From: Desulfobacteraceae bacterium | Lineage (GTDB): Bacteria > Desulfobacterota > DSM-4660 > Desulfatiglandales > Desulfatiglandaceae | Assembly (NCBI GenBank): GCA_030589715.1 | Contig: JAUUVE010000002.1 | Location: forward strand, 1-22,343 | Reading direction: 5' to 3' | DNA: 22,343 nucleotides | Shown here: piece after piece, positions 15,993 through 22,343 of the stretch | Numbering within the stretch: position 1 is the first letter of the stretch | Layout of the letters: each line of letters opens with the position of its first letter | Notes under the pieces: generated by a model | Told to the model about the DNA's origin: nothing | Database searches by the model: none | What the model saw: the letters and a program-made list of their open reading frames with translations, nothing else | Position numbers and translations under genes: made by a program

Positions 15993-16238
15993 CCCCTTGG
16001 CTCCCATCAAAACTTCATAGCCTTTCCAGAAATCAAAATCCCCCCTGGTAGCAAACCAGAAGGAAGTGAAAAAGCAAGTGGTTTAATTGTCAACTGAATA
16101 TTGTAAAATGGAACAGTTGCATTATCTGGTGTTCTGTACCACTATGAGGAAGCGCACAGCGCCCCTATTCTCCGTGGAACCCAGAGATCGAGAAGGCAAA
16201 CGAACACAAAAGGCCTGTATGAGTCAAGGAGTGAGCAT

Positions 16239-17399
16239 ATGAACACCGAAAACCAGGCGTATGTACCACGTCCGCTCTACATTGCTGGGCTGATCTTGGC
16301 ACTGATCCTCATTTATCCCGCTACCAGGAGATATGTCTCGGATCTGGGGGAAAGATGGCTTTACATTGCGGCCCTTTCCTTTGCACTCTCTTTTTGCCTT
16401 ACCCCTGTTTGCAGGTTTCTCGCGGTGAGATGGGACATTTTGCATAGGACCGATGCAAGTAATATTCCCCAAGACACCACTCCCTTATTGGGAGGGGTGG
16501 CGGTTTTCTTGGCTCTTCTGATTAGCATCTTGGTCAATGGCATCTATTCTGAACAGCTCTTTGCCATCCTTGGGGCATCGGCCATCGTCTTCGGTATTGG
16601 TCTCATGAGCGACTTAAAAGAGGTGGCGGCGTGGATCAAGCTTTTTTTCCAGGTCCTAAGCGCTGTTGTCGTGATCTGCTTTGGGATCTCCCTGAACATT
16701 ATTCCCAATGCCCTTGGCCTATCTGCACAGCTTCTGAACCTTACGCTGACCGTTCTATGGATCGTGGGTATGACTAATGCCATAAGTTTCCTGCATGGTA
16801 TGGACGGCTTGGCATCGGGGTTGGGAACAATTTTCTCGTTTTTTCTCGCAATCGTCGCCTTTCAAACCGATCAGGCCTTCTTCGGTTGGGTCTCTTTGGC
16901 ATTGATGGGTGCTTGTCTGGGCTTTTTGCCATACGACTTCCGGTACCGGAGGAGGGCTTCGATCTTGTTGGGGCATTCGGGCACCATGGTCACGGGGTTT
17001 ATCCTCGCCTGTCTCGCGGTCTATGGAGACTGGTCTCCGGACAGACCAATCGTTGCTTTGGCCTCACCTTTGTTGATATTCTGGATCCCGATCTTTGACA
17101 TGGTGTATACCAGTGGAAAACGAATTATCGCCGGCAAGGTCTCCAGTCTAAATGAGTGGATCGAGTACGTTGGAATGGATCACCTTCACCATCGATTGGC
17201 TTCTGTCTTGGGCGGGCCGAAAAGGAGCGTGCTTCTTATCCAGCTTGTCAGTATGTGTTTGGGCATAAGTGCGGTGGCACTCCGGTATGCCAGGACCATT
17301 GATTCTGTTCTTCTGATCATACAGGCCCTGATGATCATTTTAATTCTAACCATACTGGAAAGATATGGCCGTACACAGGTTGATAAAGGCAAATCATAA
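16239..17399 (+). CDS. MraY/WecA-like polyprenyl-phosphate sugar-1-phosphate transferase homologue with altered catalytic residues
   Basis: The 386-residue polytopic protein has about ten membrane segments and the family landmarks: PLLGG (82-86), a cytoplasmic loop at 121-134, HGMDGLASG (186-194), GHSGT (245-249) and the C-terminal DHLHHRL (314-320). Family members transfer a sugar-1-phosphate onto undecaprenyl phosphate. Their usual motifs are DD, DGxDG and GDxGS. Here these read SD (Ser124-Asp125), HGMDG (His186) and GHSGT (His246), so three acidic positions are changed, including the one matching the essential Mg-ligand Asp265 of Aquifex MraY. Asp189 and the HxHH motif remain. It is either a pseudoenzyme or a divergent transferase. 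GGAG precedes ATG 16239 by 7 nt. Confidence 0.85.
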   Translation: MNTENQAYVPRPLYIAGLILALILIYPATRRYVSDLGERWLYIAALSFALSFCLTPVCRFLAVRWDILHRTDASNIPQDTTPLLGGVAVFLALLISILVNGIYSEQLFAILGASAIVFGIGLMSDLKEVAAWIKLFFQVLSAVVVICFGISLNIIPNALGLSAQLLNLTLTVLWIVGMTNAISFLHGMDGLASGLGTIFSFFLAIVAFQTDQAFFGWVSLALMGACLGFLPYDFRYRRRASILLGHSGTMVTGFILACLAVYGDWSPDRPIVALASPLLIFWIPIFDMVYTSGKRIIAGKVSSLNEWIEYVGMDHLHHRLASVLGGPKRSVLLIQLVSMCLGISAVALRYARTIDSVLLIIQALMIILILTILERYGRTQVDKGKS

Positions 17400-17463
17400 C
17401 TCGCTTCATAAACCTGCCGGCAACATCATTTTAAAAATTACCCTTGAAAAGCGGAAAACCTAA

Positions 17464-17475
17464 GGAATATATTCC
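17464..17475. promoter_or_regulatory. Palindrome at the translation start of the YdjM-like gene
   Basis: GGAATATATTCC is a perfect 12-bp dyad ending five bases before ATG 17481. It contains the only ribosome-binding-like purines, so pairing could mask initiation. It could equally be an operator or chance. Confidence 0.25.
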
Positions 17476-17480
17476 CTTTT

Positions 17481-18509
17481 ATGGATCCTCTGACCCATCT
17501 CGTGGCAGGCTATACCATTGTAAAAAGCGGTTTGAATCGGGATACCGGAAGGTGGGGGACTATCGCCGGCGTTACTGCTTCTCTCTTCCCCGATACTGAC
17601 AGCTTACTGGGATTATTCCTGGGAACCGAATTTACCATTAAGTATCATCGCTATCTGACCAATTCCCTTTTTCTAGCGGTTCCATTCTCCCTCTTGTTCG
17701 CGTGGCTCTTCGTCAAGATCTCCAGGATCAGGAAGTTCCGGTCCTTTTTTATCATATGGCTTGTGGAAATCCTGGCCCATACCTTCCTGGACCTGGTGAC
17801 CTCATACGGAACCATGGTCTTAAGCCCCTTTTCAAATGCTCGTATCACCTTGGACTGGGTCTTCATTATCGATCCCTTTTTGTTTTCCATCTTTTTTTTC
17901 CCGATCGTGGCCCTTTGGATCTTTAAGAGAAAGGCACGCGCCATAGCCAGATGCTCCCTTGCCCTGGCAACCCTCTACGTCAGCCTTTGTGCCGCAAATC
18001 ACTTCTGGGCCCTCTCACTGGCCAAAACACATGCCCGTGAAAAAGGCTTGGTGGTCGAGAGTTTAGCCTCTCTACCCCAGCCCCTCTCCCCTTTTTACTG
18101 GGGAAACTACATTGCCACAAAGGAAAGGATCTACGTGGGGCTTGTCGATCTGATCGGAGCTCGCCATCAAAACGCCGGCCCTGATGCCAGCTTCTTCAGG
18201 AGATTCCTGGCACGCTATCAACCCATCCAATACATCCGATACCGACCATGGGAACGCTATGAGGCCTCCCCATGGGTAAAAAAGGCTCTGGTCCTGGAAG
18301 GAGTTCAGACGTTCCTCTGGTTCGCCCGCTTCCCCGTGGCAAGATACAGCGGGGTTGTGGACGGGCATCACCGCGTCACTCTATATGACCTCCGCTTCGG
18401 CGTCATAGGAGACAGACGGCCCTTTCGATATACGGTAGATTTTGACCAGGACGGAAATACTCTCCGGAAGGGATTCACGAAAAGAAGATGGCTCTTGTCC
18501 GGCGATTAG
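17481..18509 (+). CDS. YdjM/LexA-regulated-type membrane-bound metal-dependent hydrolase family protein (DUF457-like)
   Basis: The 342-residue protein opens with MDPLTHLVAGY and has the family's polar motifs set among membrane helices: FPDTDSLL (Asp38, Asp40), YHRYLTNS (His56; usually HRxxTHS, here Asn for His) and HTFLDLVTSYG (His100, Asp104). These probably bind a metal. Four or five membrane segments fill about the first 190 residues, and a soluble C-terminal domain of about 150 residues follows. The family is annotated as a metal-dependent hydrolase, but a substrate is not established. It lies 81 nt after the MraY-like gene on the same strand and may share its transcript. Confidence 0.82.
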   Translation: MDPLTHLVAGYTIVKSGLNRDTGRWGTIAGVTASLFPDTDSLLGLFLGTEFTIKYHRYLTNSLFLAVPFSLLFAWLFVKISRIRKFRSFFIIWLVEILAHTFLDLVTSYGTMVLSPFSNARITLDWVFIIDPFLFSIFFFPIVALWIFKRKARAIARCSLALATLYVSLCAANHFWALSLAKTHAREKGLVVESLASLPQPLSPFYWGNYIATKERIYVGLVDLIGARHQNAGPDASFFRRFLARYQPIQYIRYRPWERYEASPWVKKALVLEGVQTFLWFARFPVARYSGVVDGHHRVTLYDLRFGVIGDRRPFRYTVDFDQDGNTLRKGFTKRRWLLSGD

Positions 18510-18547
18510 GATAAGGAGTTGTCTTTCCAGATTCATTCAATTGCGCA

Positions 18548-19525
18548 TCATGCTGGGCGGGTACGCAATTCACGTTGATACCCGGTTTGTCCCGCCAGGC
18601 ACGGCTCACTGGAACATCCATTGATTTCTACGGTTACGTGTTCAAGTCCTTCAAAACCGACCAAAAGCCCTTTGTAGTACTCCACCGGCTTAGGATAATG
18701 GGTTACAATTGAGATGATTGCGGCCAGGTGCTGAGAGCCAACTGGCCACACATGAAGATCCGAAATCCTACTGTCAGAGTCCGACTCAATCACTGAGCGA
18801 ATCTTGGCCATTGTCTTGCGGTCCACCCCTGAATCCAGGAGTATCTTGCTTGTGTCCCGCAACAGGCCGTAAGACCATCTGGCAATAATTACTGCGCCCA
18901 CAATTCCCATAATCGGATCCATCCAAATCCAACCAAATGTCCTTCCAGACAACAGGGCAACAATGGCCAAAAAAGAGGTGAAGGCATCTGCAACTACGTG
19001 TAGATACGCCGCCCTTAGATTGTAGTCATGATGATGGTTCTTATCAAAATCGTGCTTATGGGCGCGGACACCATTTCCTTTCAAAAATAACGCACTGACT
19101 ATGTTCACCACCAGCCCCAGTATGGCTACAACTATAGCCTCATCAAATTGGATCGGTTGCGGGGAAGCGAGTCGTTTGACGGATTCCACACCCATGAGCA
19201 GTGCCACAAGGACCAAAACAACAGCACTCGCAAAGCCGCCCAAGACCCCAACCTTTCCGGTTCCAAAACTATACCGCGGATCACTTGCATGACGACGAGC
19301 ATACCAATAGGCAAATGCTGATATGCCGAGCGCAGCGGCATGGGTTCCCATATGCCATCCGTCGGCAAGTAAGGCCATTGAACCATAGGCCAGGCCGGCG
19401 GCGATCTCTACCACCATCATCGAAAAAGTCAGGAAAATCACTCGTCGGGTATTTTTCTCGCCCTCAGAATTATTAATACTGAAATGATGGGTGTGCCTCC
19501 ACTCATGAAGATTATAAATGTGCAT
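18548..19525 (-). CDS. dmeF: Cation diffusion facilitator, DmeF-like (Co/Ni export)
   Basis: The 325-residue CDF exporter starts at ATG 19525, with GGAG six bases upstream; an in-frame GTG at 19537 would overlap that site. The N-terminus has the DmeF-type LHEWRHTHHF motif. Six membrane helices carry the transport sites: Asp55, His58 and His62 in LLADGWHMGTH, and His176 and Asp180 in HVVADAF. A His-rich loop (HKHDFDKNHHHD, 156-167) sits between helices 4 and 5, and a cytoplasmic C-terminal domain follows (DLHVWPVGSQHLA). DmeF proteins export cobalt and nickel; selectivity here is inferred from sequence type. It is 85 nt downstream of the Cys-rich small gene, so it could be read from that operon or its own promoter. 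It converges with the YdjM-like gene. Confidence 0.9.
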   Translation of the reverse strand: MHIYNLHEWRHTHHFSINNSEGEKNTRRVIFLTFSMMVVEIAAGLAYGSMALLADGWHMGTHAAALGISAFAYWYARRHASDPRYSFGTGKVGVLGGFASAVVLVLVALLMGVESVKRLASPQPIQFDEAIVVAILGLVVNIVSALFLKGNGVRAHKHDFDKNHHHDYNLRAAYLHVVADAFTSFLAIVALLSGRTFGWIWMDPIMGIVGAVIIARWSYGLLRDTSKILLDSGVDRKTMAKIRSVIESDSDSRISDLHVWPVGSQHLAAIISIVTHYPKPVEYYKGLLVGFEGLEHVTVEINGCSSEPCLAGQTGYQRELRTRPA

Positions 19526-19593
19526 ACCAAGCTCCACTATCTATCCAAACATGCCGTAACCACTGTTGATGGTTGTTATTCATAGCTACGCCT

Positions 19594-19610
19594 GTTAAGG
19601 AGTCCTTTAC
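19594..19610. promoter_or_regulatory. Near-palindrome upstream of the DmeF-like gene
   Basis: GTTAAGGAGTCCTTTAC is a dyad around a central G with one mismatched pair. It lies directly after the stop of the small Cys-rich gene and about 70 nt before the DmeF start. A metal-responsive operator is possible but unproven. Confidence 0.25.
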
Positions 19611-19796
19611 TCATTTGCTTTTGTCTGATGGGCTTCCGCCGGCAGTAAGATCACACGAGGAACAGGGAGAAGATGTGTTTCCTCCTCCGCCACCACAACA
19701 ATTGGCAGCCCTGCCACTCAGTCGTTGGTAAACCCATCTTGCAGCGATAGCTAACGCCCCTCCGACAATGACCAAAACGATTATGGTTTCTGTCAT
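19611..19796 (-). CDS. Small Cys-rich membrane protein, FeoB-associated type
   Basis: The 61-residue protein has one membrane helix (about 4-20), a short basic stretch, and a soluble tail with Cys33-Cys34, five glycines, then Cys45 and Cys48 (CSSC). The layout matches the FeoB-associated Cys-rich membrane proteins found beside ferrous-iron transporters in anaerobes, although no feoA/feoB is in view. The tail could bind Fe, an Fe-S cluster or a thiophilic metal. Its ATG overlaps the stop of the ABC ATPase gene by four bases (ATGA), so it is translated with that transporter. Confidence 0.75.
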   Translation of the reverse strand: MTETIIVLVIVGGALAIAARWVYQRLSGRAANCCGGGGGNTSSPCSSCDLTAGGSPSDKSK

Positions 19797-20491
19797 GTCC
19801 CGTCCTCCTTCTTATCTCCATCTCCTTCTATTAGCATGCCGTCTGATACCCGCAGGGTTCTCTGGGCATAAGCGGCACATTCATGGCTGTGCGTGACCAT
19901 TACAATCGTCGTACCTCCTGTGTTGAGTCTCTGGAAAAGGCCCATGATTTCACCCTTAGTCTTGGTGTCTAGGTTTCCTGTGGGCTCGTCGGCAAGCAAG
20001 ATCGGGGGTTCGTTCACCACGGCCCGTGCTATGGCGACCCGCTCCTTTTCTCCCCCGGAGATCTGACTCGGGAGACGATGTCCTTTGCCTGACAGTCCCA
20101 CATGGTCTAAGGCCGTTTCGGCCAATGCGCGCTTCCTTTTTTTTGTGGCCTTTATAGTAGTGAGGGGAAGCATGACGTTTTCCAGAACAGTTAAGTATGG
20201 GACCAGGTGGAAGCTCTGAAAAACAAACCCTAGAAACTCCCTCCGAAAGTCCGTCCTCTTCTCCTGCCCGAGGCTGTAAACGTCTATGTCATCAACGGCC
20301 AGCTTGCCTGACGTGGGTGCATTCATAGCCCCCAATACCGAGAGAAGCGTGGATTTCCCGGACCCCGATTCTCCCATCACACTGACAAATTCACCCAACC
20401 CGATCTCAAAACTCATGCCCCGGATGGCGAATAAGGCTGTGCCTCCGTTTTCGTAGCGTTTCACTAGGTCCTCTGCCTTTATATAACTCAT
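19793..20491 (-). CDS. ABC transporter ATP-binding protein, LolD/MacB type
   Basis: The 232-residue ATPase has Walker A (GESGSGKST at about 40), Q-loop (FVFQSFHLVP), signature ISGGEKERVAIARA (Glu in place of the usual Gln), Walker B ILLADEPTGNLD and the switch His in MVTHSHE. ATG 20491 with GGAG six bases upstream is preferred over a TTG two codons earlier. It follows the permease stop by 9 nt and presumably forms a dimer that drives that permease. Context with the DUF2318 gene points to the iron-associated ABC module rather than lipoprotein release or drug efflux. Confidence 0.93.
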   Translation of the reverse strand: MSYIKAEDLVKRYENGGTALFAIRGMSFEIGLGEFVSVMGESGSGKSTLLSVLGAMNAPTSGKLAVDDIDVYSLGQEKRTDFRREFLGFVFQSFHLVPYLTVLENVMLPLTTIKATKKRKRALAETALDHVGLSGKGHRLPSQISGGEKERVAIARAVVNEPPILLADEPTGNLDTKTKGEIMGLFQRLNTGGTTIVMVTHSHECAAYAQRTLRVSDGMLIEGDGDKKEDGT

Positions 20492-20500
20492 AATCAACTC

Positions 20501-21658
20501 CTAAAGTGCCCTGAGGGCGTCGTTGGGATCAAGACGTGCTGCCAGAAAGGCAGGGTAGATGCTAGAGACAAGACCCACCAATACTGCCAGCACAAACGCT
20601 AACCCTGCCAGGGTATAGTTTGCAGGGAAACCCCCGCCTCCGCCATCGGCAAAAAAACCGATGGCAACCCTCGCCGCCCCTATGCCGACTAGGTACCCCA
20701 GAACCCCTGCCACGCCGGAGATAAATCCGGCCTCAAGTAACACAATTTGAATGACATGACTTTTTCGGAAACCGATCGCACGAAATATGCCGATCTCCTT
20801 GGTCCGTTCCCTGACGTTACTCATCATTGTTACCAGGACCACAAGGCTTCCTACCAAGACTACTACTCCTGAGACCCCATACGAGAAGTTCTTGAACTGG
20901 GCCAGGGCTTCCATCCGTCCTTTTACCACTTGCTGGATGGCCATTACCTTGGCCCCCGGAAGAATCTCTGAAATCTGTTTCACCATTTCTTCTATGGGAC
21001 AGTCCTTGCACAAGGCAGCAACTTCAGCCATTGAAATCTTCCCTCTTTTGCCAAGAATGGACTGAGCCGTCTTGAGTTGGGCAACTACCAATTGATCGTC
21101 CTGGGAACCTGTTGGAAACAGAACCCCTCTAACCTCCAGCACGCGGCCTCCAATGTTGACCCGGCTCCCAGGGCTCAAGCCCAAGGCCTTGGCCGCCTCA
21201 GACCCCAGCAGAACCCCTTTTTCGCCTGGAATATCCCCTTCTATTTTCCACCAGGGTTTCAACATCCTGGAGGCCCGGAAGTCCACGCCAGCAAGTAAGA
21301 CCCTGTGGTCTCCCACCTGGACCGCACCCAAGACCATTGGGCCCACGGCAGCCACATTCGCAGCATTCTTGATGGATCGTATCCGAGCAAGGTCTTTTTC
21401 GCGGATTTCCTGCATCTCAAAGGAAAGGCCACCCAATGAGAGACCGCCGTAAGTGAGCGAAAGGTTCTCTGTCTTGGGTACAACCAGGATGTTGGCGCCA
21501 TACTTCTCCAGCCTCTGATTGATATTATGGGTCATTGCGTCAACAAAACTTATGAGTGCCACCACGGTGGAAACCCCTATGACAAGCCCGGCAAGGACAA
21601 ACAGGGCCTTGGACTTGCGGCGCATGAGGTTTTTGAATGCGATGTCTTTGAGATTCAT
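20501..21658 (-). CDS. MacB/FtsX-type ABC transporter permease
   Basis: The 385-residue permease has an N-terminal membrane helix (about 17-42), a large periplasmic MacB-like core domain (about 45-255) and three C-terminal helices (about 260-380) ending in the typical YPAFLAARLDPNDALRAL. The core contains a paired CKDCP motif near residue 215, which suits a redox or metal role. Only one permease is present in the window, whereas the comparable P19-type iron operons usually have two. GGGG lies six bases before ATG 21658, two nt after the DUF2318 stop, so expression is coupled. Mechanotransmission across the membrane, not substrate passage, is the known mode of MacB-type proteins. Confidence 0.9.
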   Translation of the reverse strand: MNLKDIAFKNLMRRKSKALFVLAGLVIGVSTVVALISFVDAMTHNINQRLEKYGANILVVPKTENLSLTYGGLSLGGLSFEMQEIREKDLARIRSIKNAANVAAVGPMVLGAVQVGDHRVLLAGVDFRASRMLKPWWKIEGDIPGEKGVLLGSEAAKALGLSPGSRVNIGGRVLEVRGVLFPTGSQDDQLVVAQLKTAQSILGKRGKISMAEVAALCKDCPIEEMVKQISEILPGAKVMAIQQVVKGRMEALAQFKNFSYGVSGVVVLVGSLVVLVTMMSNVRERTKEIGIFRAIGFRKSHVIQIVLLEAGFISGVAGVLGYLVGIGAARVAIGFFADGGGGGFPANYTLAGLAFVLAVLVGLVSSIYPAFLAARLDPNDALRAL

Positions 21659-21660
21659 CT

Positions 21661-22236
21661 CTAGCCCCTTTTTGAAAAGTCAAAATATTGTCTTCCTTCA
21701 ATGATCTCTTTTATCTCTATTACAACCTTTCCATCCTCCATTCTTCGCTTAAGAGGTGCAGGGTTACATCCGCCTTTCACCTCATTTACAAGCACGGAAG
21801 CAAATTGGCGACCGCAATTACGGCAGACCATAAAATCCCCTGACTGCTGATAACCTTTGCCTGCACGCCAGCATACATCACACGCATCAAAGGCCGCACG
21901 AATGATCCCGTCTGAACTCTTAAGAATGAAGTACTGGACAGTATCAGAACCGTCGATCTTATAACGGTAGTGTCTGGCCTTGCCATCTTCGAATAGGTCG
22001 GCAGGGTAGCTGAAGGAAGTGGTTGAGACGCCAGACTCAAAAGAGCTGGCGACAATGGTCTCGGCCTTTCCCTTTTGGCCAATAAAGTAGAGTCCACCCA
22101 CAATCACAAGGACAAGCACGCTGCCCAAAAGGATCAGTGGGCGACGGCTTTTCTTTTCGGTGCCAAGGACAATCGCCTTTTTTGCCGCACTCGTGTCTGA
22201 AATGTTCTTGTTATTTTCAGTTTTTCTTTTTGACAT
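21661..22236 (-). CDS. DUF2318 membrane-anchored Cys-rich protein, iron-transport associated
   Basis: The 191-residue protein has a Lys-rich cytoplasmic N-terminus, one membrane helix (about 33-52) and an extracytoplasmic DUF2318 domain. The domain has Cys119/Cys122 (DACDVC), Cys138/Cys141 (VCRNCGRQF) and Cys157 in GGCNP. DUF2318 proteins accompany P19/Ftr1 iron-uptake systems with ABC permeases and an ATPase; they are thought to take part in reduction or transfer of iron, but the role is not settled. It is the first complete gene of this operon in the window; AAGGAG lies seven bases before ATG 22236. P19 or Ftr1 genes, if present, would lie beyond the right edge. Confidence 0.88.
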   Translation of the reverse strand: MSKRKTENNKNISDTSAAKKAIVLGTEKKSRRPLILLGSVLVLVIVGGLYFIGQKGKAETIVASSFESGVSTTSFSYPADLFEDGKARHYRYKIDGSDTVQYFILKSSDGIIRAAFDACDVCWRAGKGYQQSGDFMVCRNCGRQFASVLVNEVKGGCNPAPLKRRMEDGKVVIEIKEIIEGRQYFDFSKRG

Positions 22237-22343
22237 GTTTAACTCCTTTTCGTCTCATTATCTTTTTCTTTTCGCAGTACGGTAACACTTCACCGATACT
22301 CATGACAGCTATGTCTAACTTGATCGATTTTCTGCTCTCATAA

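Noticed and set aside
16035..16060. Short stem CTGGT-AGCAA-ACCAG downstream of the unknown gene
   Set aside because: Only a five-base stem and no following T-run, so it is not supported as an intrinsic terminator.
19523..19537. GG-N10-GC spacing resembling a sigma-54 site at the DmeF start
   Set aside because: The GC falls within the codon after ATG and neither the -24 nor the -12 box resembles the consensus, so it is a chance match.
22217..22343. Minus-strand frame open from the right edge (about 42 codons), overlapping the DUF2318 start by 20 nt
   Set aside because: It could be the end of an upstream gene, but the Lys-rich sequence shows no recognisable domain. A chance open frame of this length is common.

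Overview
The window looks like chromosome from an anaerobic, metal-exposed Gram-negative bacterium, most plausibly of the former Deltaproteobacteria (Desulfobacterota). The indications are a glycyl radical enzyme with its oxygen-sensitive activase, a Cu/Ag-type RND pump with outer-membrane partners, sigma-54 type promoters, a sulfur-carrier/PP-loop pair and a DUF2318-type iron system. The assignment is inferred from gene content. No rRNA, tRNA, CRISPR array or intact transposase was seen.

Left block (1-12783, all on the minus strand): an apparent operon read right to left. Order: two TolC-family outer-membrane proteins, a CusB-like adaptor, a CusA-like pump, a small exported YtkA-like protein, a membrane-anchored class III nucleotide cyclase, a glycyl radical enzyme (GRE) of unassigned substrate, and the first 48 codons of its radical-SAM activase, cut by the window edge. 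Gaps are 21 nt or less, or overlaps, except for a 297-nt gap between CusB and CusA. That gap holds a roughly 190-bp inverted-repeat element resembling a MITE. The striking point is a copper/silver pump apparently co-transcribed with a cyclase and a GRE/activase pair.

Central control region (12784-13297): a divergent intergenic stretch. A near-perfect sigma-54 promoter faces right toward a ZraP/Spy-like periplasmic metal-binding protein (13298-13801). A weaker GG-N10-GC match faces left toward the efflux operon. Between them lie repeated GGATA motifs and an imperfect long inverted repeat that could bind an enhancer-binding protein. No such regulator lies in the window.

Middle block (13820-18509): a minus-strand pair encodes a PP-loop thiolase-like ATPase and a MoaD/ThiS sulfur carrier ending in Gly-Gly, a candidate tRNA-thiolation relay. 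Plus-strand genes follow: a conserved-looking protein of unknown function, a MraY/WecA-like membrane protein whose key acidic residues are replaced by Ser and His, and a YdjM-type membrane protein.

Right block (18548-22236, minus strand): a DUF2318 protein, a MacB/FtsX-type permease, an ABC ATPase and a small Cys-rich membrane protein form a tight operon. It resembles the accessory half of P19/Ftr1-type iron uptake systems. A DmeF-like CDF exporter follows. Metal handling (Cu/Ag efflux, periplasmic metal binding, Co/Ni export, iron-associated ABC genes) is the main theme of the window.
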